The notes under the pieces: generated by a model
Told to the model about the DNA's origin: nothing
Databases searched by the model: none
The model's input: only the letters and a program-made list of their open reading frames with translations
Part shown: in pieces, positions 1 through 7,679 of the stretch
Layout of the letters: every line of letters begins with the position of its first letter
How positions within the stretch are numbered: position 1 is the stretch's first letter
Made by a program: the position numbers and the translations under genes
Assembly (NCBI GenBank): GCA_948851665.1
Contig: CAQOWG010000005.1
Location: 7,697 to 71,696, forward strand
DNA length: 64,000 nucleotides
Reading direction: 5' to 3'
Source of the DNA: an uncultured Candidatus Saccharibacteria bacterium
Lineage (GTDB): Bacteria; Patescibacteriota; Saccharimonadia; Saccharimonadales; Saccharimonadaceae

Positions 1-2
1 AA

Positions 3-560
3 GAAACCCAGAAGCATAGGGAGATAAAAAACGGGCTACTCAATATTTTGGATTTGGGATATTTAATCGGAATTATCACCTGCTTTATTTGTAATTTAGC
101 CATAGACCACAAACTGTCTTGGTCTTTAATAGTTTTAGTGGGAGTTTTTATGGCTTTTACTATCACGAGCTTGCCGTTTTACCTGAAAGATAATAAATAC
201 AAACTTTGTAAAATCTCTGCGGCTATGACACCTTTGGTCTATTTGTTACTATTCACTATAAATTATATTTATGGCGGGGGCTGGCTATTGGGAAGTTTTC
301 TAATTGCATCATTTGCCTTAATCTTTTGGTGGATCTGTGTTCTCGTATGTACTTTTACTAAAATTGCCCTGAATTATAAAATTGCCTTTTGCCTATTGAT
401 GCTAGCAGTTGTCACAATACCGATGAACCCATTTTGTGCAAAAGTACTAAATATCTCTGACAATGAAAGTAATATACCTAATATAGCTTGTGCCACCGTT
501 ATATTAGTAGTTGCTTCTTATTTAACGCTAAAACAACTTTTTAATAAAAAATTATCCTAA
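3..560 (+). CDS. Membrane protein, 5' end outside the window (partial)
   Basis: The frame is open from base 3, so this is probably the C-terminal part of a longer gene; a TTG at 48 is the first possible internal start. About 185 codons are visible, forming five to six strongly hydrophobic segments with short loops and a basic C-terminus. The style resembles small multi-span proteins of Firmicutes (perhaps the DUF6320 group), a guess from memory. Base composition is clearly more AT-rich than the core genes downstream, which suggests acquisition. Function is not recognised. Confidence 0.6.
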   Translation, partial: ETQKHREIKNGLLNILDLGYLIGIITCFICNLAIDHKLSWSLIVLVGVFMAFTITSLPFYLKDNKYKLCKISAAMTPLVYLLLFTINYIYGGGWLLGSFLIASFALIFWWICVLVCTFTKIALNYKIAFCLLMLAVVTIPMNPFCAKVLNISDNESNIPNIACATVILVVASYLTLKQLFNKKLS

Positions 561-660
561 TGTGAAAGCAATGCTAAAACCTAGAAAACGAATAGGGCTA
601 AAAGAGTTTTACTTTTAACATAGTGTAATACAAATTATGATTTGGGAGGAAGTAAAGTCA

Positions 661-1031
661 TGGCGAGAGTAGTAAACAATAAGGAGTTAGTGAGTACAAG
701 GTTGGCGACCAATTATGGCGGTTGGATGTATTGTGATAAATGTAATGAGAATATAGGTTATTTGTGCTATGCGACTTATGATAGGTTGAAATTAAGTTAC
801 AGATGCAACTGCGGGAGCCAAGGGAAAGTAATATTGGATTTTGTGGATAGCAAGATGGGGCAAGAGTGTAATGACGAATTGACCATTGTCAAAAATAGAT
901 TTTGTTGTCTTGGAGATAATAGACCTTTGATTACGATATTGGACAAAAAAGTGACTAGCTATGAGATGGAAATCACTTGTAAAGCTTGTAACAAAATATA
1001 TAAAAAGAGGCGAAACGAAAGCATCTCGTGA
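661..1031 (+). CDS. Small zinc-ribbon-like protein of unknown function
   Basis: This 123-residue protein starts at ATG 661 because GGGAGGA lies about 11 bases upstream; a TTG at 642 is the only earlier option. Cysteines come in pairs: C25-C28, C49/C51, C82/C83 and C107-C110, so one or two structural zinc sites are likely. The rest is polar with no recognised catalytic motif. Composition is AT-rich like the gene before it. Its last codons run directly into the variable cassette beginning at 1045, which is read one frame over, so the original C-terminus may have been replaced or interrupted. The family was not identified. Confidence 0.65.
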
Positions 1032-1044
1032 TTATCTATTGGGT

Positions 1045-1278
1045 GCCAGCACCCTCAACTACAACCGTATTAATGAATGGCCTCTCCAGTTCCTGCGTAC
1101 TGGCGAGTACAACCGTTCCTACGGCTACCTCGGCGGGCGTACGACGAATGGCAACTGGTGGTCCGCTACGGCTGGCTCAGCTACCGGCGGGCGCCTCCTG
1201 AGTACATGGACCGGTAATGTCTACGCCCAGAATATCACTTTCCGTGGCCGCGGTTTTGCTCTGCGCTGCGTAGCGTAG
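1045..1278 (+). CDS. DGR-type variable-region cassette 1 (C-type-lectin-like)
   Basis: The reading frame carries a constant head ending FLRTG (1045-1104) and a variable part (1105-1275) ending GFALRCVA. The WWSATAGSA and RG.GFALRC elements resemble the C-terminal FGE-sulfatase/C-type-lectin fold of DGR target proteins, also annotated as FISUMP. The head is almost identical in nucleotides to the cassettes at 36711 and 63741, whereas the rest differs mainly at NNY codons. No convincing start or ribosome-binding site belongs to the cassette: the frame is open back to an ATG at 961 inside the zinc-ribbon gene, and a TTG lies at 1039. It could be a 3'-end module awaiting fusion, a remnant, or a small protein. 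Confidence 0.6.
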   Translation, partial: ASTLNYNRINEWPLQFLRTGEYNRSYGYLGGRTTNGNWWSATAGSATGGRLLSTWTGNVYAQNITFRGRGFALRCVA

Positions 1279-1279
1279 G

Positions 1280-1299
1280 GCTCTAGCTTGCGCTAGAGT
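1280..1299 (+). terminator. Perfect short hairpin just after cassette 1
   Basis: CTCTAGC (1281-1287) pairs with GCTAGAG (1292-1298) around a TTGC tetraloop, with an added G-T pair outside. Only three T follow, so it is a weak terminator. A 7-8 bp stem with a four-base loop a few bases after the variable region is also what the DGR target-recognition cruciform looks like. Confidence 0.55.
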
Positions 1300-1314
1300 T
1301 TGGTTGGATTGACA

Positions 1315-1343
1315 TTGACCCTCGAACTCTAATTTGATATACT
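1315..1343 (+). promoter_or_regulatory. Sigma-70-like promoter of the GH57 gene
   Basis: TTGACC (1315-1320) and TATACT (1338-1343) are separated by 17 bases. The gene's AGAGAGG ribosome-binding site follows at 1354-1360, six bases before the ATG at 1367. Confidence 0.7.
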
Positions 1344-1366
1344 TAAGGTAACTAGAGAGGTATTTA

Positions 1367-3160
1367 ATGCGAGCAATACAGCTATTTTTCCGATTACACC
1401 GTGCTTATGATTTAAAGCCGATTGATGAGATTGATACGGAAATTTTTGGGATTGAAGCGGAGTTTCGGGAGACGAATCGGATTGAATATCAGCCGTTGTT
1501 TGCGATTTTGGAGCGCAACACGCAAAAATATCCAAAATTGCATCTCTCGATAGGTGTTTCGGGTTTATGGCTGGAACAGGCGGAAAAATGGGATCCGGAA
1601 TTGATTCGAAGACTTCGCAAATTGGTGAATCTAGGCAATGTTGAACTAGTGGCTTGCCCGTATGATTATTCGTTGAGTTCTTTCTATGACGAGGCGGAAT
1701 TTGAGTCGCAGATGGAGGCCGAGCGGAAGATTTTTTCGCGAATCTTTGGGGTGGAACCAGAAGTATTGGCAATGCCAGAATTGATTTATCATGATAAAAT
1801 TGCGGCTTATGCCGAAAAAGCAAAGTTTAAGGGGGTGCTTGCGGGTTCGATGGAGAAGATATTGGATTATCGAAGCACCAACCAGGTTTTTGAAGTAAAA
1901 GATTGTCCAAATTTGCGAGTAATTGCGGAAAATACCAAGTTTTCGCAGGCGATTTTGCAGGCTGAGCGTCTGATTATGGTTGAGGAGGTGAGATCTGAAA
2001 CAGAGTTTGTGGAGCCAAAGCCAGGCGAGATAGTAACGGAAACTATGCGTGCTGGTCGCCGTAAGGCAACAGCGGCGGAATTTGTGCGCGGAATGGCCAA
2101 AACAACTACGGCGTCTGTGTCTACATCTCCAAGCATAAAAATCACTGAGAAACCAAGTGGACGTTACATCTTCTCGGCGCGTAAGTGTCAAAAGGAGTTG
2201 GAGCTTGAGGCTCTCAGGGGTAATTTATTAAACATCTGTCTAGATACTTCAATTTTTCGTAAATATCGAGATGTAGGAGTGGTGCGTTTCTTTGACGAGC
2301 TAATTCAGAGTTGGCAAAAAGATCCGAATAATAAGTTTTTGAATGCGTCGGAGATGATTATAGCTATGCAGCCACGCGTACAAGTTAGCGTAAAGACTTC
2401 TGTAAGCATTCGATCAGAGCGGGCAAAAGTGGGAGTAGATGGCTTGGTGCTCGGTAAGGATATTCACTATCGACCGCCAGAGTGGTTGAGTTCGGCGCAA
2501 CAGATTGAACTGCAAAAGTCGCTTTATGCTCTTAGGGATGAAGTTTTACGCACGAAGGACAAGAAACTTTATGAAGACTTTGCGCGGTTGACAGCATTGG
2601 ATTATTTGCTGGATCTGAGTGAAGAAAAGGTGCAGCATTTTGAAGCAGTACAGAAGATTTTGCGTGACCGGGTCCTGCAAAAATTACCAAAACCACCAAA
2701 GCTTACAGCACAAGCAGATGGTAAAGTTACGACGCCAGAGACGGAGGATTTTTCGATTAAAGTAAAGCGCGTGCCAAAGTCCGAGCGCAAGCAAACTGTG
2801 ACGGTGGCGGATGCGATTGCGGCTAATGCGGCGACCGAACAGGCTATCTTGAATGACGAGGCCGAAGATGCGGTACCAGAGTGGGATGATTTGGTCTGGA
2901 ATACGACGGACTGGGCATCGGTTTTTCCAGATGGGGAGGAAGAGGGTGAGTCGGGGTTTGAGGAAGAGGCCGGAAAAGATGCTGAGACGAGAGCGGCAGA
3001 GCAGATTCTAGCTGAGCGGATGTCGCGTCAGCTGTCGGAAATGGAAGACAATGTCGATGATATGACAGAGGCTGAGCTGGTGGGTGACGCAAATGAGGAA
3101 GCTGAGAATATTCAGAAACCCCAAAAGCGCAAGAAGAGCCGTAAATTGGTTATTGAGTAA
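1367..3160 (+). CDS. Glycoside hydrolase family 57 (alpha-amylase-like) protein
   Basis: The 597-residue protein follows the GH57 pattern: an N-terminal strand with H11 (usually HQP, here HRA), the LSIGVSGLWLEQ block near residue 60, and MPELIYHD with E138 at the nucleophile position. NICLDTSIF with D293 lies at the acid/base position. The block after D293 has lost the usual YETFGEH residues, so activity is uncertain. A charged insert of about 65 residues (205-270) separates the two catalytic blocks, and the last 170 residues are a low-complexity acidic/lysine tail. GH57 enzymes act on alpha-1,4-glucans in the cytoplasm, so a glycogen-like substrate is possible. It has its own promoter and a shared terminator downstream. 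Confidence 0.8.
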   Translation: MRAIQLFFRLHRAYDLKPIDEIDTEIFGIEAEFRETNRIEYQPLFAILERNTQKYPKLHLSIGVSGLWLEQAEKWDPELIRRLRKLVNLGNVELVACPYDYSLSSFYDEAEFESQMEAERKIFSRIFGVEPEVLAMPELIYHDKIAAYAEKAKFKGVLAGSMEKILDYRSTNQVFEVKDCPNLRVIAENTKFSQAILQAERLIMVEEVRSETEFVEPKPGEIVTETMRAGRRKATAAEFVRGMAKTTTASVSTSPSIKITEKPSGRYIFSARKCQKELELEALRGNLLNICLDTSIFRKYRDVGVVRFFDELIQSWQKDPNNKFLNASEMIIAMQPRVQVSVKTSVSIRSERAKVGVDGLVLGKDIHYRPPEWLSSAQQIELQKSLYALRDEVLRTKDKKLYEDFARLTALDYLLDLSEEKVQHFEAVQKILRDRVLQKLPKPPKLTAQADGKVTTPETEDFSIKVKRVPKSERKQTVTVADAIAANAATEQAILNDEAEDAVPEWDDLVWNTTDWASVFPDGEEEGESGFEEEAGKDAETRAAEQILAERMSRQLSEMEDNVDDMTEAELVGDANEEAENIQKPQKRKKSRKLVIE

Positions 3161-3183
3161 TTTGCCAACATTTCGGCACACGA

Positions 3184-3216
3184 GAAAAGGTGTTGTAGTT
3201 TTTACAACACCTTTTC
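3184..3216. terminator. Bidirectional terminator between GH57 gene and rpmG
   Basis: A 14-bp perfect stem (3184-3197 with 3203-3216) closes a five-base loop. A-rich and T-rich flanks let it serve both convergent genes. Confidence 0.85.
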
Positions 3217-3233
3217 GTTCCCTCGTGGCGATT

Positions 3234-3443
3234 TTAGCGCTTCTTCTCTTTGACTTCGTTGCGACCGAGATTCTTTTTGGTCTCGGTGAAGACGACGTGC
3301 TTCCGAAGAACTGGATCATACTTCCGAAGGCTCAACTTATCGGGAGTATTCATGGTGTTCTTCTTGGTGTAGTAAGCACGAATGCCGGACTCCTCAGAAA
3401 CCAAGCCGACGAGCTTGCGTTTAGTGTTATTCTTCTTTGCCAT
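3234..3443 (-). CDS. rpmG: 50S ribosomal protein bL33
   Basis: The protein has 69 residues, slightly longer than the usual 50-55. It shows the bL33 signatures TKRKLVGLVSEESG, AYYTKKN, KLSLRKYDP and HVVFTETK. The paired cysteines of zinc-binding bL33 are absent (C-minus form). The C-terminal tail KKNLGRNEVKEKKR is basic. A TAAAAT -10 box lies about ten bases upstream of the ATG, with TTACAT 16 bases before it. The gene is monocistronic and ends at the shared terminator. Confidence 0.92.
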   Translation of the reverse strand: MAKKNNTKRKLVGLVSEESGIRAYYTKKNTMNTPDKLSLRKYDPVLRKHVVFTETKKNLGRNEVKEKKR

Positions 3444-3488
3444 AATAGTTAGTATTTTATCACAAAAGTTTAGAGATGTAAATGATTT

Positions 3489-4061
3489 TTAGAGATTTCG
3501 GAGGATTTCTTGTGCTAAACGTGCAAGAACTGCGGAGCGATTTTGGCTCGTATCGATGTAGCGAATTCCAGTGGTGGCGCATTCGGCGCGATAAATTTGG
3601 TTTTGTTTGGCGAAAAGAGCGGTTTTGATGCGGAGATCGGAATCGCTAAGCTCGGAGCTCCAATCAGTTGCAGTATCATTTTTACGGATGAGCTGAAAAA
3701 TTCCTTCGGAGTCTAAGTCACCATGGCCAAGAAAAACGATTACTGGTTCATGCGTGAGTACTGCTGCTTGATTTGTGAGAAATTGGGGCGAGATAGTTCC
3801 GCCGTCTAGGATGAGGTCTTGCGCGTTCTGGTCTTGTTGTAATTGCTCGTTGAAGAGACCAAGTAATAAATTGGCATAGTGGGAGTTCTTTTCATAATGC
3901 AATAGTTCTTGCGGGTATCTAGGGGGGAGCTGTTTCATGATGGCAGCGCGTAAAGCGTCGGCGTGAAGCAGGTTGTAGGTGGGTAATTCCGCACGTAATA
4001 AGCGTGCCAAGGTAGTTTTTCCAGTGCGACCGGGGCCGAGGATGAGAATTGGTTTAGACAT
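3489..4061 (-). CDS. P-loop NTPase / small-molecule kinase-like protein
   Basis: The 190-residue start at MSKPILILGPGRTGKT is preferred because a Walker A motif normally sits on the first strand; the frame stays open 35 codons further upstream, but that stretch looks non-coding. Walker A is GPGRTGKT (residues 9-16). LILDGG could be a Walker-B-like strand. The size and layout resemble AAA_18/shikimate- or gluconate-kinase-like ATPases that phosphorylate small substrates. No specific substrate motif is recognised. A weak GGGAAA ribosome-binding site precedes the start. Confidence 0.65.
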   Translation of the reverse strand: MSKPILILGPGRTGKTTLARLLRAELPTYNLLHADALRAAIMKQLPPRYPQELLHYEKNSHYANLLLGLFNEQLQQDQNAQDLILDGGTISPQFLTNQAAVLTHEPVIVFLGHGDLDSEGIFQLIRKNDTATDWSSELSDSDLRIKTALFAKQNQIYRAECATTGIRYIDTSQNRSAVLARLAQEILRNL

Positions 4062-4208
4062 GTGGATTTCCCTTTTTATTCTTCTTGCTACGGGGCGATT
4101 CCCAGACGTAGCTGACAAAGATGAAGCTGGCAGAAATAAGGAAAGTGGTGGCTTTAATGAAGCCAACTAAAAATCGGGTACTGTGACGGCGGCGGCAGAT
4201 CTGTGACA

Positions 4209-5096
4209 TTAGTGATGGTGATGGGGTCTTACAGTTGCAGTGGCGGATTTACAATTAGTGTCGTGACAATGTTCGGCCGGTGCTTCAAGTTCAATTGTGA
4301 CATGCTGGATACCATGTTCAGCCATTTCGGTGCGAATAGCGGTTTTGAGCTCTTCTGTTTTCTTGCTGGATGTTACGATGTGCAAAGTGGCGTAATTATT
4401 TATGCCGTCCATACTCCAAAGGTGGAGGTGGTGTAAACTTTCGACGTCAGGAAGAGCGCGCAAATGGGATTTGAGATCCTTGACAGAGACGCCACGAGGG
4501 GTTTTTTCAAGGAAAAGGTCAAGAATTTCGCCAAAGTTGCGTAGCGAGCTAAAAAGAATAAATCCAGCGACGGCTATAGACATGGCGGGATCAATGATAG
4601 ATAAATCGGTAATCTTGATGGCAATCGATCCTATTAAGACGACCACCCAGCCGAGAACATCTTCGAGCATATGAAGGCTGACAGAACGCTGGTTGAGATT
4701 CTTGCCGCCATGCGTAATATACACAGCAGCAGAATTGATGATGACGCCGATAATGGCGAGGATAATCATTCCGTCGTGATTGACTTCAGTCGGCTCGAAG
4801 AGGCGAGTAACTGCGCCGATAATAATGAAGACTGAACCGAGAATCAGAATAATCGTAGTAATGAGGGCGCCAAGTATAGAATAGCGTGCATAACCATAGG
4901 TATAGGTGGAATTGGGGCGTTTTTTAGATTTTTTTTCAAGCAGGTAGGCTATACCGATGCTGATAGCATCCCCAAAATCATGAATTGCGTCAGAGAGAAT
5001 CGCGAAGCTGCCAGTAAAAATTCCACCAAAAAATTCAAATACAGTAAAAAAGAGATTCAAGATAAAAGCAAATAAAATATTTCGAGCAGATTTCAT
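4209..5096 (-). CDS. Cation diffusion facilitator (Zn/Co/Cd efflux)
   Basis: The 295-residue protein has the six-helix CDF architecture. Both intramembrane metal-site motifs are present: SDAIHDFGD in TM2 (D36, H39, D43 positions) and HMLED in TM5. A cytoplasmic dimerisation domain follows, with HLHLWSMDG. The extreme C-terminus carries CHDTNC and ends in four histidines, a likely metal-sensing or loading tail. CDF proteins exchange cytoplasmic zinc or related divalent cations for protons. The family is clear (CzcD/ZitB type); metal specificity is not. Confidence 0.9.
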   Translation of the reverse strand: MKSARNILFAFILNLFFTVFEFFGGIFTGSFAILSDAIHDFGDAISIGIAYLLEKKSKKRPNSTYTYGYARYSILGALITTIILILGSVFIIIGAVTRLFEPTEVNHDGMIILAIIGVIINSAAVYITHGGKNLNQRSVSLHMLEDVLGWVVVLIGSIAIKITDLSIIDPAMSIAVAGFILFSSLRNFGEILDLFLEKTPRGVSVKDLKSHLRALPDVESLHHLHLWSMDGINNYATLHIVTSSKKTEELKTAIRTEMAEHGIQHVTIELEAPAEHCHDTNCKSATATVRPHHHH

Positions 5097-5111
5097 ATAA
5101 TTAACACAAAT

Positions 5112-5187
5112 TGGAGCCGTGTGTCGGCTCTGCCCCGACGACCTGCCGCTTACAAGGCGGCTGCTCTACTAACTGAGCTAACACGGC
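5112..5187 (-). tRNA. tRNA-Thr (anticodon TGT)
   Basis: The minus strand folds as a 76-base tRNA. Its acceptor arms are GCCGTGT (5181-5187) and ACACGGC (5116-5122), the anticodon loop is CTTGTAA and CCA is encoded (5112-5114). A TATAAT box lies just upstream on the minus strand (5195-5200). Confidence 0.92.
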
Positions 5188-5214
5188 ATCTGCTATTTAT
5201 TATAGCACAAAACC

Positions 5215-5242
5215 TTGTCAAAATGTAAATCTTTGTTATAAT
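5215..5242 (+). promoter_or_regulatory. Promoter of tRNA-Tyr
   Basis: TTGTCA (5215-5220), a 16-base spacer and TATAAT (5237-5242) precede the tRNA by nine bases. The divergent tRNA-Thr starts only 65 bases away. Confidence 0.75.
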
Positions 5243-5251
5243 GGAAGTATT

Positions 5252-5336
5252 GCTGGAATCGTCTAGTGGCAATGACAAGAGACTGTAAATCTCTCGGCTT
5301 CGGCCTTCGTAGGTTCGAGTCCTACTTCCAGCACCA
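5252..5336 (+). tRNA. tRNA-Tyr (anticodon GTA)
   Basis: The acceptor GCTGGAA pairs with TTCCAGC. The anticodon loop CTGTAAA gives GTA. A long class II variable arm is present and CCA is encoded at 5334-5336. Confidence 0.93.
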
Positions 5337-5345
5337 GTATGAAGG

Positions 5346-5370
5346 AACAGCCCCTAAAGGGCTGTTTTTT
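5346..5370 (+). terminator. Intrinsic terminator of tRNA-Tyr
   Basis: An ACAGCCC / GGGCTGT stem closes a short loop and six T follow. Confidence 0.85.
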
Positions 5371-5423
5371 CTAAAAAATGAATTTCTGACCGCATTCATT
5401 ATTGAAACTGATGCGGTGAATAA

Positions 5424-6095
5424 CTAAATACGTCGAGTGGTGGTAGCTGGGCGCTTAGTGCGACGATTAGTGTTGCGAGTCGCTTCGGCGATTTGTTGCT
5501 CGATGCGAGCGGTAGTGTCAGCGAGGGCGGCAGCATCGCCAGTCGATTCATGAATGGCGAGAATGAGGCGCAGGGTATTGGCGCTATGGTCAAGGTCATA
5601 GGCGCGTTCCAGCGCTTCGACTGCGGCTTTGGATTGTCCAAGCCGTTCGTAGGCTTTGGCGAGGGCAATATAACGGGCGGCGACATCGTTCTCTAATTCA
5701 ATTGCTTGCTCGAAAGCCATGGCAGCTTTTTCGTAGGAGCCAGTTTCGAGATAGATCAAGCCAACGTTATGTAGTGAAGAAGGATTATTATCGAGCGACT
5801 GGGCAATTTCAAAACACTCAATTGCCTCGTCGAATTTTTGCTCTTTAGCATAAAGAATGCCAAGACGGTTGTAGGCGGCAGCGTTTTTTTCGTCGAATTT
5901 AAGAATAGTAAGGAGGGCTTTTTCAGCGCGGAGTGGTTTGTGGTCGCGCATAGAAGTCTGAGCGGCGCTCCAAAGGCGCTTCATCTGTACGTCATAGCGG
6001 GCGGTGTGCTCGACTTCGGCTGGTTTGCGTTTGAGAACTGGATACAAAAAGACAATCGAAAATGCAAGAATAACGATCAAGGCAATACCGGTCAT
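5424..6095 (-). CDS. Membrane-anchored TPR protein
   Basis: The 223-residue protein has one N-terminal transmembrane helix (about residues 3-22). At least three tandem tetratricopeptide repeats follow between residues 55 and 200, with typical AAAYNRLGILYAKEQKFDEA and LHNVGLIYLETGSYEKA patterns. The tail is basic, rich in T and R. TPR domains mediate protein-protein contacts; here the scaffold would face the cytoplasm or the cell exterior depending on orientation. TAAAAT lies seven bases upstream of the ATG, so the mRNA is probably leaderless. Partner unknown. Confidence 0.75.
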   Translation of the reverse strand: MTGIALIVILAFSIVFLYPVLKRKPAEVEHTARYDVQMKRLWSAAQTSMRDHKPLRAEKALLTILKFDEKNAAAYNRLGILYAKEQKFDEAIECFEIAQSLDNNPSSLHNVGLIYLETGSYEKAAMAFEQAIELENDVAARYIALAKAYERLGQSKAAVEALERAYDLDHSANTLRLILAIHESTGDAAALADTTARIEQQIAEATRNTNRRTKRPATTTRRI

Positions 6096-6105
6096 ACTAT
6101 ATATT

Positions 6106-6780
6106 TTAGCATAAATTGGCTATAATTTGGAGCTTTATATGACCATTGTGCTCAAGATTATCATAGAGAGCAATGAAATTGGGTAGTTTAGCAAGAAACT
6201 TGGTTTGGTGAGTTTTGAAGTAGGTTTTATAAAGAATTTCAATGGCAGCAGCAGTGATATTCAGGGCTAATTCACGAGCGCTAGTTTTGGATTTAGAAAT
6301 GTCATCAGCAAGTCTCGGTAAGGTCGCCGGTGTGGCGGCAATCATCTGTTTAGCGAGATTCATGATCTTGGTAGAGTATTCGGGTGGGTGATCGAGAGTA
6401 GATTTCTTGCGATGAATATAGACTTGGGAGCGAGAGAGGACGGTGGGGAGCAAGAGATTGGGCGCGGTGGTAAGTAAAATAAAATGGCAAAAATCAGATG
6501 GTTCTTCGAGAGTCTTAAGAAAAGCGTTTTCGGCGCTTTCGTTCATGGCATCGGCAGGCGAAATCACGAAATAGCGGTCAGTCGTTTCGCGGTGACTAGT
6601 GAGGGCGATAAATTCGCGCATTTGTTCGACGCTAATGATATTGGTCTTTTTGCTGGTGTCAGGAGTGAGATAAAGGGCATTTTTGAGTTCGAGTTTAGTA
6701 TCTGGTGGCACAACAAAAATTGAGCAATGAGTACGCTTTGCGATGGCTGGGATGTCGGAAAGTCGGTCAAAAAACATCAC
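6106..6780 (-). CDS. holB: DNA polymerase III delta-prime-like subunit, no P-loop
   Basis: The clamp-loader core is recognisable: AENAFLKTLEEPSDFCHFILLTT, then LLPTVLSRSQ where the SRC motif becomes SRS. The protein has 224 residues, against more than 300 in typical delta-prime. It lacks a Walker A motif, and the zinc module is also missing. The non-ATPase role of delta-prime as the stator of the clamp loader would still be possible. The start overlaps the end of the upstream pseudouridine synthase gene by four bases (ATGA), so the two are translationally coupled. Confidence 0.75.
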   Translation of the reverse strand: MMFFDRLSDIPAIAKRTHCSIFVVPPDTKLELKNALYLTPDTSKKTNIISVEQMREFIALTSHRETTDRYFVISPADAMNESAENAFLKTLEEPSDFCHFILLTTAPNLLLPTVLSRSQVYIHRKKSTLDHPPEYSTKIMNLAKQMIAATPATLPRLADDISKSKTSARELALNITAAAIEILYKTYFKTHQTKFLAKLPNFIALYDNLEHNGHIKLQIIANLC

Positions 6781-7679
6781 ATTTCCATTAGTTTCGAGAA
6801 TTCTGGCGGTAGTGAAGCGGAAAAGGTGCGGCGTTCGTTCCCTGTTCCGGCGGTTTGACCTGGGATAGTAATTTCAAGACTACCAGCATGGAGCATTAAA
6901 CGCGGTGCAGAGTTAGCGTCGCCATAGACAGGGTCGCCGGCAATTGGTGTGCCGAGATATTTGAGGTGAACACGGAGTTGGTGAGTGCGGCCAGTGGTTG
7001 GTTTAAGTTCGAGGAGCGAATATTTATCGTTGCTGCTGAGAACTTTATAAAGAGTTTGGGAGGGTTTGCCATTTTCTGCGACCTGGAAAGTGGTGGGGTG
7101 TTTAAGATTGCGTGTGATGGGCAGGTCAATGAGCGCACTGTCGAGCTTTGGGCGCCCCTCGACAATGGCGTAGTAAGTTTTATGGGTTTTGCGGTCTTGG
7201 AATTGTTTGCGGAGCATGGTCTGGGTTTCGGGGTCTTTGGCCAAAATCACTACGCCGGAAGTGTTGCGGTCAAGTCGATGCACGAGTAAGCCGTAATTCT
7301 CCAAGGTGGCTTCGGGGCAATATTCGCCTTTGGCCATGCTGAGCAAGCCGGCAGGCTTGTCGATCACTAGTACATGGTCGTCTTCATAAATTACTGGCGG
7401 ACGTGGTGGCAAGGCCGGTGCGTCGGGTACGTTCAAAGCAATCTTTGTGTCGGGTAATATTTTGGTGTTGGGCTTTGTGACAATTTCTCCGTCAACTGTC
7501 ACAAAACCTTGTTTGATAAAAGTTTGCAAGCTGGCGCGATTATATTCAGGATGTTGTTCTACGAGTAGATGATCAAGGCGAACTTTCTCGGGCGCCAATG
7601 CGGCTTCTGGCAAGACATCATCACCGTTAATGACGCGCGAGAGTTTAGGTTTACTAAATTTTTTACCAGTACGAATCAT
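6777..7679 (-). CDS. RluD/RluA-family RNA pseudouridine synthase
   Basis: The 300-residue protein has an N-terminal S4 RNA-binding domain (about 30-90). The catalytic domain begins VIYEDDHVLVIDKPAGL, and HRLDRNTSG carries the catalytic aspartate. The later blocks KTYYAIVEG, TGRTHQLRVH and IAGDPVYG are all present. RluA-type enzymes isomerise uridines in 23S rRNA or tRNA; the target cannot be assigned here. It overlaps trpS upstream and holB downstream by four bases each, forming a three-gene minus-strand operon. Confidence 0.9.
   Translation of the reverse strand: MIRTGKKFSKPKLSRVINGDDVLPEAALAPEKVRLDHLLVEQHPEYNRASLQTFIKQGFVTVDGEIVTKPNTKILPDTKIALNVPDAPALPPRPPVIYEDDHVLVIDKPAGLLSMAKGEYCPEATLENYGLLVHRLDRNTSGVVILAKDPETQTMLRKQFQDRKTHKTYYAIVEGRPKLDSALIDLPITRNLKHPTTFQVAENGKPSQTLYKVLSSNDKYSLLELKPTTGRTHQLRVHLKYLGTPIAGDPVYGDANSAPRLMLHAGSLEITIPGQTAGTGNERRTFSASLPPEFSKLMEM

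Noticed and set aside
3084..3452. Plus-strand open frame covering rpmG
   Set aside because: It spans a terminator and the antisense of bL33, which is certain.
4062..4166. N-terminal extension of the P-loop NTPase
   Set aside because: Lacks ordered protein character, and the Walker A strand begins at the later ATG.
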